DNA from: Citreicoccus inhibens
GTDB lineage: Bacteria; Myxococcota; Myxococcia; Myxococcales; Myxococcaceae
NCBI RefSeq assembly: GCF_019039035.1
Contig: NZ_JAHNZT010000003.1
Location: 1 to 64,000 of the forward strand
Length of the DNA stretch: 64,000 nucleotides
Direction of reading: 5' to 3'
Shown: one piece after another, positions 25,815 through 34,982 of the stretch
Position numbering within the stretch: position 1 is the stretch's first letter
How the letters are laid out: every line of letters begins with the position of its first letter
The notes under the pieces: model-generated
What the model was told of the DNA's origin: nothing
The model's input: the letters and a program-made list of their open reading frames with translations, nothing else
Databases searched by the model: none
Translations under genes and position numbers: made by a program

Positions 25815-26392
25815 GCACCGAGCATAACGCGCGCATCCGCCACGCATGCCCGCACGCAATCTCGCGGAGCGAATTCCTCACGGGCCTCACCGCGCCAGCG
25901 GAGATTTCCTCGCAGCTTGCACATGCGGCCGCGCGCGATGCCGGAGGGTGAACAGCGACTCGGGCCGCGAACCCGCGACGCAGACGTTGACGTCCGACGC
26001 GTGCACGACGCCGCGGCGTTCGCGACGGATCCGCATGCGCCCCGCGCGAACTGCGAGCCGTGCTGCGCGGCGACGGCGCGCTTCAGGGGGCGGGTGGACA
26101 CGTGGGACCTCGCCCCGACCTGCGCAAGCAGAGCGCCCCATGCAGAACCGCTCCCTCAACCCGCACTCCACCAGCGTCGATGGCGATGGCCGGAGCGACC
26201 TCGCCGTGTGGAGGCCCGGCTCGGGTGCGCGGCGCATCCGCTCATCCTCGCTCGCGGTTCACGGGGGCGCGCGCGGCGACGGGTACCGGGTACGACAGCT
26301 CCTTCGCCCGCGGACTTCCGGGCGACCTCGCGATGGTTCGCTGCGAACCAACTCGGGCCCCGCGCGCGTTCGACGCGGGGCCCGGGGCGCGG
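25815..26392. other. 578-bp region without an intact gene
   Basis: The largest non-coding stretch in the window. Base composition is similar to coding parts, yet none of the possible frames shows protein-like composition or a start with a ribosome site; most are Arg/Ala/Pro-rich. It lies upstream of the 141-residue gene (minus) and downstream of acs (minus). The only structured signal I see is the FG-GAP-like remnant near its right end. Confidence 0.7.
26150..26345 (+). pseudogene. Possible decayed FG-GAP/VCBS repeat fragment
   Basis: One frame reads VDGDGRSDLAVWRPGSG (from 26176), the usual opening of an FG-GAP/VCBS beta-propeller repeat (xDGDGxxDLAVWRPxxG). About 130 nt further, in the next frame, GLPGDLAMV (from 26312) matches the typical repeat end (GLPGDxPV). 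The two halves are at the normal spacing but one frame apart, so a single indel would split them. This suggests the remains of a secreted repeat protein. No signal peptide or longer repeat array survives. Confidence 0.35.
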
Positions 26393-28348
26393 CTACTCGT
26401 CGTTCTGACTGAGGGCCGCGAGCACGTTGAGGTCCTCCAACGTGGTGGTGTCACCCGTGGCCTGCTTGCCCGCGGCCACGTCGCGCAGCAGCCGGCGCAT
26501 GATCTTCCCCGAGCGCGTCTTCGGCAGGCCCTCGGCGAAGCGAATCTCATCCGGCCGCGCGATGGCGCCAATCTCCTTGGACACGTGCGCCGCCAGCTCC
26601 TTCTTCAACTCCGGCGACGGGCGGATCCCCGCCTTCAGCGTGACGAAGGCGACGAGCGCGGTGCCCTTGAGGTCATCCGGGCGGCCCACCACCGCGGACT
26701 CGGAGACCTTCGCGTGCGCCACGAGCGCGCTCTCCACCTCGGCGGTGCCCAGGCGGTGGCCGGCCACGTTCACCACATCATCCACGCGCCCCATCAACCA
26801 GAAGTAACCATCCTGATCCGTGCGCGCGCCATCGCCCGTGAAGTAGCGACCGGGCAGCTCGCTGAAGTACGTGCGCACGTAGCGCTCGGGATCGCCGTAC
26901 ACGCTGCGCAGCATGGACGGCCACGGCTTCGTGATGAAGAGCAGGCCGCCCTGCCCGCGCGGCACCGGCTTGCCCGCGCGGTCGAGGATCTCCGCGTGGA
27001 TGCCGGGCAGCGGGAAGGTGGCCGAGCCCGGCTTGGTGGGCGTGGCACCGGGCAGCGGGGAGATCATGATGCTGCCCGTCTCCGTCTGCCACCACGTGTC
27101 CACCACCGGGCAGCGTCCGCCGCCGATGACGTCGCGGTACCACATCCAGGCTTCGGGGTTGATGGGCTCGCCCACGCTGCCCAGCAGGCGCAGCGAAGAC
27201 AGGTCGTGCTTGCGCGGGTGCTCCTCGCCCAGGCGCATGAAGGCGCGGATGGCGGTGGGCGCCGTGTAGAGGATGGTGGCCTTGTAACGCGCGATGAGCT
27301 CCCAGAAACGGTCCGGCCCCGGGTGCGTCGGCGCGCCCTCGTACATGACGGTGGACACGCCGTTCATCAGCGGGCCGTAGACGACGTAGCTGTGTCCCGT
27401 CACCCATCCCACGTCTGCGGTGCACCAGTAGACGTCGTCCTCGCGCAGGTCGAACACCCAGCGCGTGGTGAGCGAGGCGCCCAACGCGTAGCCCGCCGTG
27501 GTGTGCAGCACGCCCTTGGGCTTCCCCGTCGAGCCGGAGGTGTAGAGGATGAACAGCGGGTGCTCGCTCTCCACCCACTCGGGCTCGCACACGTCGGACT
27601 GGCCCTGCACCAGCGCGTCCCACGCCACCCACTTCGAGCCCGAGGGAATCGCCACGTCCGCCGTGCGCTTCAGCACGACGACCTTCTCCAGGCTCGGCGT
27701 GTTCGCGAGCGCCGCCGTCACGTTCTTGAGCAGCGGCACCACCGCGCCCTTGCGCCAACCGCCATCCGCGGTGAGGAGCACGCGCGCGCCCGCGTCGTTC
27801 ATGCGCTCCTGGAGCGCCTCGGCGGAGAAGCCACCGAACACCACGGAGTGCACCGCGCCGATGCGCGCGCACGCCAGCATGGCCACTGCTGCCTCGGGCA
27901 CCATGGGCAGGTAGATGCCCACGCGGTCACCCTTGCGGACGCCCAGCGACTTGAGGCCGTTGGCCATCCGGTTCACCTCGGCGGAGAGCTCTCCGTAGGT
28001 GATGCGGCGGCGGTCCCCGGGCTCACCCTCGAAGAGGATGGCGGGCTTGTCCTTGAGCGCGGGAAGGTGCCGGTCCAGGCAGTTGTACGCGAGGTTGGTG
28101 CGGCCCTCGACGAACCAGCGCGCGTGCGGCGGCTTCCAGTCGAGCACGGTCTGGAAGGGCTCCTTCCAGTACAGCTCCTCGCGGGCCCGGTCGCCCCAGT
28201 ACTTCTCCGGCGCCTTCGCGGCCTCGTCCCAGAGCCGCTGATAGTCCTGCATGCCTCGGATGTGGGCTCGCCGAGCGAACGCCTCGGGCGGCGGGAAGAC
28301 GCGAGCCTCGGTCAGGACCGAGTGGATCTCCTGCGGTGTGTCAGCCAT
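26393..28348 (-). CDS. acs: Acetyl-CoA synthetase
   Basis: A 651-residue AMP-forming acetyl-CoA ligase: acetate + ATP + CoA to acetyl-CoA. Adenylate-forming motifs are complete: [12 protein letters not shown] (P-loop), WWQTETGS, the YFTGDGA hinge region, and [11 protein letters not shown] with the catalytic Lys near residue 613, the usual target of acetylation control. Length equals the family norm. GGAGGGG lies 9 nt before the ATG at MADTPQE; an upstream start would add a non-conserved leader. Cytosolic; supplies acetyl-CoA from acetate. Confidence 0.96.
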   Translation of the reverse strand: MADTPQEIHSVLTEARVFPPPEAFARRAHIRGMQDYQRLWDEAAKAPEKYWGDRAREELYWKEPFQTVLDWKPPHARWFVEGRTNLAYNCLDRHLPALKDKPAILFEGEPGDRRRITYGELSAEVNRMANGLKSLGVRKGDRVGIYLPMVPEAAVAMLACARIGAVHSVVFGGFSAEALQERMNDAGARVLLTADGGWRKGAVVPLLKNVTAALANTPSLEKVVVLKRTADVAIPSGSKWVAWDALVQGQSDVCEPEWVESEHPLFILYTSGSTGKPKGVLHTTAGYALGASLTTRWVFDLREDDVYWCTADVGWVTGHSYVVYGPLMNGVSTVMYEGAPTHPGPDRFWELIARYKATILYTAPTAIRAFMRLGEEHPRKHDLSSLRLLGSVGEPINPEAWMWYRDVIGGGRCPVVDTWWQTETGSIMISPLPGATPTKPGSATFPLPGIHAEILDRAGKPVPRGQGGLLFITKPWPSMLRSVYGDPERYVRTYFSELPGRYFTGDGARTDQDGYFWLMGRVDDVVNVAGHRLGTAEVESALVAHAKVSESAVVGRPDDLKGTALVAFVTLKAGIRPSPELKKELAAHVSKEIGAIARPDEIRFAEGLPKTRSGKIMRRLLRDVAAGKQATGDTTTLEDLNVLAALSQNDE

Positions 28349-28407
28349 GGGGCTCCCCTCCAGACAGGTGGCAACGCCCCCTGTTCTAGGAACCCCGGGC
28401 ACTCAAC

Positions 28408-28905
28408 TCAAGACTCCGGCACGCACCGTTTGTCATCCTGAACGGCCTGGTAGCGGATCCACAGCTCGCACGAGCAGCGCTCCAGGCGGTTGGACTGGTA
28501 GATGACCCGCAGGACGCCATCGAACTGCGTCGCGCACTGCGTCGTGCCCTCCATGTGGACGCTCACATCATCCAGGAGGCACTCCAGCCCGTTGGTGTTG
28601 GTGCTGACGTTGGCCACGCTTCCATCGGCGGTGAAGGACTCTCCCTCCTCGAGGAAGAAGCCGATGAGCTGCATGTTCTGCACGCCGAAGTCGATGCGGA
28701 CCACGCGGCCGGTAATCTGGAGCGCGAGGTGGAGATCCGCCTGCGTCTCCTTGAGGAGCTCGCAGTCGTCACGCAGCACCTCGGTGGGCGTGATGTTGTA
28801 CTCGCCTTCGCGCTGGGCGAACGGCAGACAGCCCGTCTGCGTGAGAGCAGAACACACGAGGAGCGCAAGCACGAAGCGTCGGAGGGTGGACACGGCTCTC
28901 ACCAT
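28408..28905 (-). CDS. Predicted lipoprotein, 165 residues
   Basis: N-terminal signal ([19 protein letters not shown]) with a lipobox ending in TQTGC, Cys near residue 26. The mature part contains paired strands and six or more Cys (for example ERCSCELW and CLLDDV), suggesting disulfides in the envelope. No family recognised. It lies 59 nt upstream of acs on the same strand, and back to back with the NUDIX gene (60 nt apart). Confidence 0.7.
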   Translation of the reverse strand: MVRAVSTLRRFVLALLVCSALTQTGCLPFAQREGEYNITPTEVLRDDCELLKETQADLHLALQITGRVVRIDFGVQNMQLIGFFLEEGESFTADGSVANVSTNTNGLECLLDDVSVHMEGTTQCATQFDGVLRVIYQSNRLERCSCELWIRYQAVQDDKRCVPES

Positions 28906-28965
28906 ACCCCACGGGATGCACGCGGCGCGGTGCGTCCGCGGCGGCAGGGGGTAGACTGCGTCCCC

Positions 28966-29388
28966 ATGCCCGAATACCGCAACCCCAAACCCACCGTGGA
29001 CTGCATCATCGAGCTGCCGGGGGACCGCATCGTGCTCATCCGGCGCGCCAATCCGCCGGTGGGCTGGGCCTTGCCTGGCGGCTTCGTGGACGAGGGCGAG
29101 CCCCTGGACAAGGCGGCGGTCCGCGAGGCCCGTGAGGAGACGGAGCTGGAGGTCACGCTGGAGGAGCAGTTCTTCACGTACTCGGACCCGAAGCGTGACC
29201 CGCGGCTGCACACCATCTCCACGGTGTTCATCGGCAAAGCCCAGGGCGAGCCCCACGGCGCGGATGACGCCGCCGAGGCGCGGGCCTTCCCGGTGAGCGC
29301 GCTGCCCCAGGACCTGTGCTTCGACCACGGCACCATCCTCGCCGACTACCTGACCTACAAGCGGACGGGGAAGCGCCGGAAGCTGTAG
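28966..29388 (+). CDS. NUDIX hydrolase
   Basis: A 140-residue NUDIX enzyme. The Nudix box is complete ([26 protein letters not shown], residues about 43-68), with GX5EX7REUXEEXGU spacing. Members hydrolyse nucleoside diphosphates linked to another group; the substrate is not told by this sequence, though the short form with an N-terminal PxVDCIIE strand suits ADP-ribose or NTP-cleaning enzymes. TAGACT, a possible -10, sits only 10 nt before the ATG, so the transcript may be nearly leaderless. Confidence 0.92.
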   Translation: MPEYRNPKPTVDCIIELPGDRIVLIRRANPPVGWALPGGFVDEGEPLDKAAVREAREETELEVTLEEQFFTYSDPKRDPRLHTISTVFIGKAQGEPHGADDAAEARAFPVSALPQDLCFDHGTILADYLTYKRTGKRRKL

Positions 29389-29400
29389 CCCGCGCCACGG

Positions 29401-31005
29401 ATGCACTACCTCTTCGTCCTCCTCGCCCTCGAGGCGCTGCTCGTTGTTCACGAGCTGGGGCACCTCATCGCCGCGCGCCTGCTCGGCGTGCCGGTGCCCA
29501 GGTTCACGTTGGGCTTCGGGCCGCCCGTGCTGTCGTTCGGCGTGGGGGGCACGCGGTTCATCGTGGGGGCGGTGCCGTTGGGCGCGGCGGCCCATCTCCA
29601 GGGGATGAATCCGCATCGCGCGGACGCGGCCGAGGAGACGGCCTTCGATCGGCGCCGCCCTTGGAGGCGGCTGCTCATCATCCTGGCGGGGCCGCTGGCC
29701 AACTACGTGGTGGCGGTGGGAATCCTGTTGGGCTTGTACCTGTCCGGCACGCACGTGGTGGTGCCGTTGACGGTGGGCACGGTGTTGCCGGGCTCCGAGG
29801 CGGCGCGCGCGCAGCTGCTGCCGGGAGATCGCATCGTCCACGTGGACGGCAAGGCGCTGTCGAGCTGGTCTGAGTTCGTGGAGCGCATGGCGCAGGGAAC
29901 CGGCCGCGCGTTGACGCTCGGGGTGGACCGGCACGGCGAGGCGCGCGAGGTGACGGTGCGCCCCCGCTCCGACGAGCGAGGCCAGGGCCGCATCGGCGTG
30001 AGTCAGCAGTACGTCTACCGCACGCACGCCCCCGGCGAGGCGCTGAGGCAGGCGTTCGTGCACACGGGGAACGTGGCGGCCGAGGGACTCGCGACGATGA
30101 CGGAGCTGCTCCAGGGCCACGACGCGGGGCCGGGCGGCCCCGGGGCGCTGATGCGGCAGGAGTCCACGGACGTGGCGACGTCCGACGTGGATGCGCTCTT
30201 GCGCGCCTTGGTGGCGGCATCGGTGGCGCTGGCCTTGTTGACGCTGATTCCCGTGCCGGGCTTGGACGGGGGACGGGTCCTGCTGCTGCTCATCGAGGCG
30301 GTGAGCGGCCGACGGCTGCCCACGCGCGTGGAGACGCTGGCGCAGACGCTCGGGTTCCTGGCGCTCGCGTCCGCCATCGTGCTCATGGCGGGCGCGGAGA
30401 TCCGCCGGGCGCTCCCGAGCGTGCGCCTGTCGATGTTCGCGACCGCAACGAATGACGGAGGAGCCACCGCATCCGTGGACGCGGGGATGGGTGCGACAGG
30501 CGTTGCCGCGCTTCGTGGGGACGGCGACGGTGGGGTGACGAGCGCGGATGGAGGGACACTCGCCGCGTCGACAGCGCGTGCTGATGCCGGCAGCACGGAC
30601 GCAGGCGCGCTGGCCGCATCGACGCTCCGCTCGGATGGCGGGTTCTCCTCCGATGCGGGGAGCCTCGCGATGACGGCAGCGCAGCGGGATGCGGGAAGCT
30701 CGGAGCCGCCAACGCTCGCGACCTCAGCGCCGCTCATGGATGCAGGCAACGCGAGCCCCTCCACGCTCATCGCGGCCACGCATTCCGCGGATGCAGGCGG
30801 CGCGGGCACACCATCGCTCGCGGCGATCGCCGCTCATGTGGATGCCGGCAGCAGCTCGACGACGCTCATGCACACGGACAGCGCTGCGACAGCAGCGCGC
30901 GCGGATGCAGGGAGCGCGAATGCTGTCGCGCGAATCGCTTCGGAATCGCGTCCCGACGCTGGCAGCCCGAGCACCCAACACCTGGCGCAGCCGGCACCTC
31001 CGTGA
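29401..31005 (+). CDS. M50 site-2-type membrane protease with Ala/Asp/Gly-rich tail
   Basis: A 534-residue intramembrane zinc protease. HELGH (17-21) is the zinc motif; LDGG near residue 282 holds the third ligand. A PDZ domain (about 125-200) sits between membrane parts, and hydrophobic helices occur at about 1-25, 95-115, 260-285 and 315-335. This is the RseP/S2P plan. The last 175 residues are a low-complexity tail with many DAG and DGG units (see the repeat feature). The start is 12 nt after the NUDIX stop. Substrate unknown; RseP-like relatives cut anti-sigma factors. A second, more typical RseP is encoded 8 kb away. Confidence 0.88.
   Translation: MHYLFVLLALEALLVVHELGHLIAARLLGVPVPRFTLGFGPPVLSFGVGGTRFIVGAVPLGAAAHLQGMNPHRADAAEETAFDRRRPWRRLLIILAGPLANYVVAVGILLGLYLSGTHVVVPLTVGTVLPGSEAARAQLLPGDRIVHVDGKALSSWSEFVERMAQGTGRALTLGVDRHGEAREVTVRPRSDERGQGRIGVSQQYVYRTHAPGEALRQAFVHTGNVAAEGLATMTELLQGHDAGPGGPGALMRQESTDVATSDVDALLRALVAASVALALLTLIPVPGLDGGRVLLLLIEAVSGRRLPTRVETLAQTLGFLALASAIVLMAGAEIRRALPSVRLSMFATATNDGGATASVDAGMGATGVAALRGDGDGGVTSADGGTLAASTARADAGSTDAGALAASTLRSDGGFSSDAGSLAMTAAQRDAGSSEPPTLATSAPLMDAGNASPSTLIAATHSADAGGAGTPSLAAIAAHVDAGSSSTTLMHTDSAATAARADAGSANAVARIASESRPDAGSPSTQHLAQPAPP
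30460..30990 (+). repeat. Degenerate DAG/DGG repeat tail of M50 protease
   Basis: About ten loosely spaced repeats of 18-22 residues with a shared pattern: a small-residue run (ATSTA/TLAAST-like), a polar turn, then DAG or DGG and Ser. DNA copies have diverged (for example gatgccggcagc, gatgcgggaagc, gatgcaggcaac). Predicted disordered and presumably on the same side as the C-terminus of RseP (periplasmic), by family topology. Confidence 0.75.
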
Positions 31006-31110
31006 GGCGTCGGACGTGGGGCAAGCGGGCAGGCCGTCGCGTTGGCGGCGCAACGGGCCTGCGCGGGTGAGTGGGCCCACCGAGTCAGAACGCCTATGCT
31101 GCCGCGACCG

Positions 31111-31773
31111 ATGGACACCCGCACTCCGAGCACCCGCGCCCCCGCGAAGGGCGGCCTCTTCTGCGAGCTGTACTGGGGCACGACCCTGTCAGAAGCGTGG
31201 AGCTACGGCCCCGAGCAGGTGAACGTCCACGCGGCACCGGACGAGAAGGCCCCCCTTCCCCTCTACGGCTTCACCCTGCCCCACGAGCCCTTCCTGCTCG
31301 CGGAGAAGACCGACCAGGGGTGGCGCATCCATGTACCGCCCGCCGCGCGCGTCGAGTACAGCCAGTCGGGCACCCCCTTCGCCCCCCTCACTCAAGGCTC
31401 CAAACCGGACGCCTTCGAGCTGCGCGAGGGCATGAGCCTGCGGCTCAGCGAGGGCGAGCTGCGGCTGATCGTCGCGCCCTCCGTCGTGAAGGACGCGCCT
31501 CGCCGCGTTGAGACCCAGGACGTCGTCCGGCTCATCCTCGCCGTCCTGTTCTTCCTCAGCGCGCCCCTCGCCTTCCTCACCATGGCGCCCGATCCCGCGC
31601 GCCTCGCCGCGTCCAACGCGCGCGTGCTGCAGCAGGCCCGCGCCCAGGAAGCCGAGCGCCTCAAGGCCCAGGGACTGGACAAGCCCGCGCGCCCCATGAC
31701 GGAGCAGGAGCGGGCCGATGCCCAGGACGCGGGCACACGCATCCGAGTGCCCGCCAGCTTCGGCGTCCGCTGA
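31111..31773 (+). CDS. Membrane protein resembling the N-terminal part of AgmX/GltJ-type proteins
   Basis: A 220-residue protein. Residues about 12-120 form a beta-rich module (GLFCELYWGTTLSEAW, ARVEYSQSG, LSEGELRLIV) ending in one membrane helix (about 145-165, VVRLILAVLFFLSAPLAFLT), followed by a charged, Ala/Arg-rich tail. The overall plan resembles the FHA-like N-terminal module of myxobacterial AgmX/GltJ-type envelope proteins, recalled from memory and not verified. A TATGCT element, a possible -10, ends 10 nt before the chosen ATG, fitting a nearly leaderless message. An earlier in-frame ATG overlaps that element. Confidence 0.55.
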   Translation: MDTRTPSTRAPAKGGLFCELYWGTTLSEAWSYGPEQVNVHAAPDEKAPLPLYGFTLPHEPFLLAEKTDQGWRIHVPPAARVEYSQSGTPFAPLTQGSKPDAFELREGMSLRLSEGELRLIVAPSVVKDAPRRVETQDVVRLILAVLFFLSAPLAFLTMAPDPARLAASNARVLQQARAQEAERLKAQGLDKPARPMTEQERADAQDAGTRIRVPASFGVR

Positions 31774-31779
31774 CTCGGC

Positions 31780-32448
31780 CTACGGCCCCAGCCCCACCCA
31801 GACCTCCCCATCCTCGAAGAACTCCTTCTTCCAGATGGGAACGTCCTGCTTGAGCCGCTCGATGGCGTGCTCACAGCCGCGGAACGCCTCCGCGCGATGC
31901 GCCGCCGCCGCCGCGATGACGACCGCCAGCTCGCCCGGCGCCAACGTGCCCACGCGATGGACGATGGCCAGCCGGGTCCCAGGCCACCGCGCGGCCACCT
32001 CGTCCCCAATCTCCGCCAGCTTCTGCTCGGCCATTGGCGCGTAGGCTTCGTATTCCAGCCGCAACACGCGCCGGCCGCGCGTCTGGTTCCGCACCGCGCC
32101 CGAGAACGTCACGAGCCCACCCGCGGACTCACCCGCCACCGCGTCCACCACTTCCTCCAGCCGCAGCGGCCGAGCCACCACGGAGAAGAGTCGCGGCGCG
32201 CCCCCCGCGACCGGCGGAATCAACGCCAGCTCCGCGTCCGGAGGGACTGGCGCATCCAACCCCACGAACTGCTGGTTCACCGCCACACGCAGATGCGGCA
32301 GCAACGGCGCGAGCGACGGGTGCCGCTCCGTCAACAGTCGCAGCACCTCCGCCACCCGCGACGACTCCGGAACCTCCAGCGACTCGCGGGACGCCCCAGC
32401 GCGCTCCCGTGCGGCGGCGAAGTACAGGACAGTCAGGGGCATGGGCAT
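31780..32448 (-). CDS. MoaD-MoaE fusion, molybdopterin synthase
   Basis: A 222-residue fusion for molybdenum-cofactor synthesis. Residues 1-83 are MoaD (ubiquitin-like, beginning LTVLYFAAARE) ending in PPVAGG; residues about 86-222 are MoaE, with KQDVPIWKKEFFEDGEVWV holding the conserved lysines. Molybdopterin synthase moves sulfur from the MoaD C-terminal thiocarboxylate to precursor Z. Because Gly-Gly is internal here, a cut after Gly83 seems needed. It converges with the preceding membrane-protein gene (6 nt apart). moeB with its rhodanese, the activating enzyme, is elsewhere in this window. Confidence 0.9.
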   Translation of the reverse strand: MPMPLTVLYFAAARERAGASRESLEVPESSRVAEVLRLLTERHPSLAPLLPHLRVAVNQQFVGLDAPVPPDAELALIPPVAGGAPRLFSVVARPLRLEEVVDAVAGESAGGLVTFSGAVRNQTRGRRVLRLEYEAYAPMAEQKLAEIGDEVAARWPGTRLAIVHRVGTLAPGELAVVIAAAAAHRAEAFRGCEHAIERLKQDVPIWKKEFFEDGEVWVGLGP

Positions 32449-32453
32449 CGCGC

Positions 32454-34256
32454 TCAGTGCTCGCGCAGGACGACCCGGCCCTTGAGCCGTCCTCCGCCTT
32501 CGGTGGGCGTGAAGTCCAAGAAGCCGTGGTCCAGCGGCGTGAGCTGATCCAACAGCGCGCCCACGAAGGCCTGCGCCGCGATGAGCTGCCCCTGCGGAAC
32601 CCCGACCACCTCACGCCGCGCCTGGAGTTCCTCGCGCAGCCGCCCCACGTCCACCATCAGCGACAGGTGTCCCGGACCGAACGCCTCCGCGCCAAACCGC
32701 TCGCGAAGCCGCGCCCCCACGTCGCCCGTGGGCTGTCCCGCCAACGACTCCCCCGCGAGCAACGTGGCGCCGCGCGAGGTGACCGTCAGCTCCACCGGCT
32801 GATCCAACAGCCGTGTCCGGAAGCGCATGCCGTCATTGAGCCGCTGGAGGTCGTAGCGCAGGCCGCTCTCCTCGAGCTGCCGCGTCAGCAACTTCAATAC
32901 GGGGTCCGCCGATGAGAGCCCCGCCTCCATCACCACCGTGCCCTTGGGCGACGGCTGCCGAGCGCGGATGAAGTCGCGATAGAACGCCGCCGCGTCGAAG
33001 TAGACGAGCATCGCCACGTCGCCGCGCAGGGCCTTCAACAACGCCTCGGCGTCCACGCCCTGCGCCTTCCAGCGCTCCAGCATCTTCTCGCGCCGCGCCG
33101 ATCCCGGTGCACCGAAGGTCAACCGAGCCAGCTCCTCGGGAGGCACCGACAACTGCGCGACGGCGACCGGCCCCAGCACACTGCGAGACAGCACCGCGGC
33201 GGCCGGCCCTCGCTCGCCTTCGAGCAGCGGCGCGGACGTGCTCAAGAAACCATCCAGCGACATCTCGGTGGCCTTCACCGCCAACGAGCCCAGGAAGCCG
33301 CGCACCGTGCCCGCCTCCTCCGGCACCTGCTTGGGCGGCGACGCGAAGAGGAACACATCCCCCGGAGCCACGCGCTCGCGCAGGTCGCTGAGCAGCGGAG
33401 ACTCGGACATGCCGGCCGCGGGCGAGCGCTCCACCTTCGCACGCACAATCGACAAGTCCGCGGGCACATCCGAGATCGCCTGCACCGGCGTGCCCTCCGG
33501 AGGCGTATCGTCCGCGTCCGGCACCGCCAGGTACACGTAGCCTCGGTCCGCGAAGAGCAGCATCGCGTGGCCCCCGTCGCGAGGCATCACGCGCACCGTG
33601 CCATCGGCCTGCGGCAACACCTGGTGCCCCGCGTTGCGCAACTCGGCGGACACCGCCTCCAGCGCCGCGGGCGTCTCCGTCACGCCCAACAGGGCCACCA
33701 CGCCTTCGAAGTCCGGCACGAGGAAGAAGCCGAGCCCCTCCTCCGGGTCCACGACGCTCGGCCCGCCGACGAGGCTCCGCAACACGAGCGGCACGAGCGG
33801 CGCCTCCTCCAACGTCGTGCGCGCATTCTCCGCGCCGACCAGGCGCTCATAGAAGTCGACGAGCGGCTCCACGCCCCCGTGCAGGCGCGGCAGCCACAGC
33901 ACGGTCTGAGCATCCGGCGGCACCGCGCGCAACAGCGGACGCGGCACCACGGTGAGCTGGACCCGAGCCGCCTCGGTGTCCGCGCTCAGCGCGCGCACGG
34001 TGTACGTGCCGGCGCGCGCGAACGCATGACTCACCTGGGCCGCGGACTGGTGCGGCGTGCCATCTCCGAAGTCCCACGTGACCACCGGGGCCTTCGGAGA
34101 CGCGGAGCCGAAGGCTTCCGGTACGCCCGCCTCCAGCGTTCGCGCCTGCCCCACCTCGGGCCGCACCGCGTGGCAGCCGGAGGAACCGAGCCCCACGGCG
34201 GCCAGACACAACAGGAGCGGCAGAGGCTTGGAAGCGGAACCCAACGGAGGCGGCAT
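32454..34256 (-). CDS. Large lipoprotein with PKD domain
   Basis: A 600-residue predicted lipoprotein: hydrophobic signal ending in GLGSSGC (Cys near residue 28), then a PKD-type beta domain (about 35-105; WDFGDGTPH and HAFARAGTYTV are the classic PKD signature). The remaining 490 residues are mixed alpha/beta with no motif I can place. PKD domains serve carbohydrate or protein binding in surface proteins. It lies 5 nt upstream of moaDE on the same strand and 9 nt after the barrel gene, but shares no obvious function with them. Confidence 0.75.
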   Translation of the reverse strand: MPPPLGSASKPLPLLLCLAAVGLGSSGCHAVRPEVGQARTLEAGVPEAFGSASPKAPVVTWDFGDGTPHQSAAQVSHAFARAGTYTVRALSADTEAARVQLTVVPRPLLRAVPPDAQTVLWLPRLHGGVEPLVDFYERLVGAENARTTLEEAPLVPLVLRSLVGGPSVVDPEEGLGFFLVPDFEGVVALLGVTETPAALEAVSAELRNAGHQVLPQADGTVRVMPRDGGHAMLLFADRGYVYLAVPDADDTPPEGTPVQAISDVPADLSIVRAKVERSPAAGMSESPLLSDLRERVAPGDVFLFASPPKQVPEEAGTVRGFLGSLAVKATEMSLDGFLSTSAPLLEGERGPAAAVLSRSVLGPVAVAQLSVPPEELARLTFGAPGSARREKMLERWKAQGVDAEALLKALRGDVAMLVYFDAAAFYRDFIRARQPSPKGTVVMEAGLSSADPVLKLLTRQLEESGLRYDLQRLNDGMRFRTRLLDQPVELTVTSRGATLLAGESLAGQPTGDVGARLRERFGAEAFGPGHLSLMVDVGRLREELQARREVVGVPQGQLIAAQAFVGALLDQLTPLDHGFLDFTPTEGGGRLKGRVVLREH

Positions 34257-34265
34257 ATCCGCCCG

Positions 34266-34982
34266 TTAGTAATCCAGCCCCAGTCCGAACATCCAGCGCC
34301 GACTGGACAGGACGAGTCCAGCCTCGCCGAAGTTGTTCACTTCCACGTGCGAGTACTCAGCGAACAGGAACGTGTGGTTCACGCCCAGGTCCGAGTCGAA
34401 GTCGCGCGCGAAGCGCGGCTCCAGCACGTCCAGCAGGAACGCCACGCCGCCGGTGGCCGCCCAGCCCCACTTGCCGCCCGAGGCCTTGTTGCCGTTGATG
34501 AGGCCCGTGCTGGAGCCCTTGGTCATCCACCACGGCGTGTAGACGAGGCCGAGCTTTCCGTAGGGGATGAGCGGAATGCCCCACTCGAACGCGGCGTAGT
34601 CGAACTTGTAGAAGGCGTCGAGCTGAAGCGGCACGAGCTTGAGGGCCGTCTTCTCCGCCGAGGCCGCGCCCGAGTCGAGCTTCGCGGGCGCGTACTTCTC
34701 TCCGTACCCAACGGAGAGGCCCATGCCCGCGGTCCCGATGCCCTGGTAGAAGAACCGCTGAAGCTCCAACTCGATGACGAGCAGCGACGCGTCGTTGAAC
34801 GTCTCTTTGTAGGGCTTCTTCGTCAGCCCCTTCTCCGTGTCGATGCGCGGCATGTAGCCGCCACCACGGAAGATGACCGCGCCATGACGCGGCGAGCGCA
34901 TGGGCGGCGCCGTGATGTCCTGCGCCATCGCAGGCAGCGCGAACAGCAGCGCCGCGATTCCCAACCCCAGAACCCGCCTCAT
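34266..34982 (-). CDS. Outer-membrane beta-barrel protein (MXAN_2562-like)
   Basis: A 238-residue protein with a signal peptide (about 1-20, LLFALPAMAQ) and alternating amphipathic strands down to a C-terminal aromatic strand (WMFGLGLDY), typical of an outer-membrane barrel. The name MXAN_2562-like is from memory of a myxobacterial family of this size that lies beside a MYXO-CTERM protein, as here. Its start overlaps the stop of the MYXO-CTERM gene (ATGA), so the two are made together. Confidence 0.75.
   Translation of the reverse strand: MRRVLGLGIAALLFALPAMAQDITAPPMRSPRHGAVIFRGGGYMPRIDTEKGLTKKPYKETFNDASLLVIELELQRFFYQGIGTAGMGLSVGYGEKYAPAKLDSGAASAEKTALKLVPLQLDAFYKFDYAAFEWGIPLIPYGKLGLVYTPWWMTKGSSTGLINGNKASGGKWGWAATGGVAFLLDVLEPRFARDFDSDLGVNHTFLFAEYSHVEVNNFGEAGLVLSSRRWMFGLGLDY

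Noticed and set aside
25846-26412. Arg-rich open frame in the intergenic region
   Set aside because: It has no ribosome site and no protein-like pattern except the short FG-GAP-like block, which breaks frame; treated as a remnant instead of a gene.
29401-31005. Calling the first M50 protease rseP
   Set aside because: A better RseP with adjacent uppS and cdsA is present at 38.4-40.1 kb; this one has a single PDZ domain and an odd tail, so no symbol was given.
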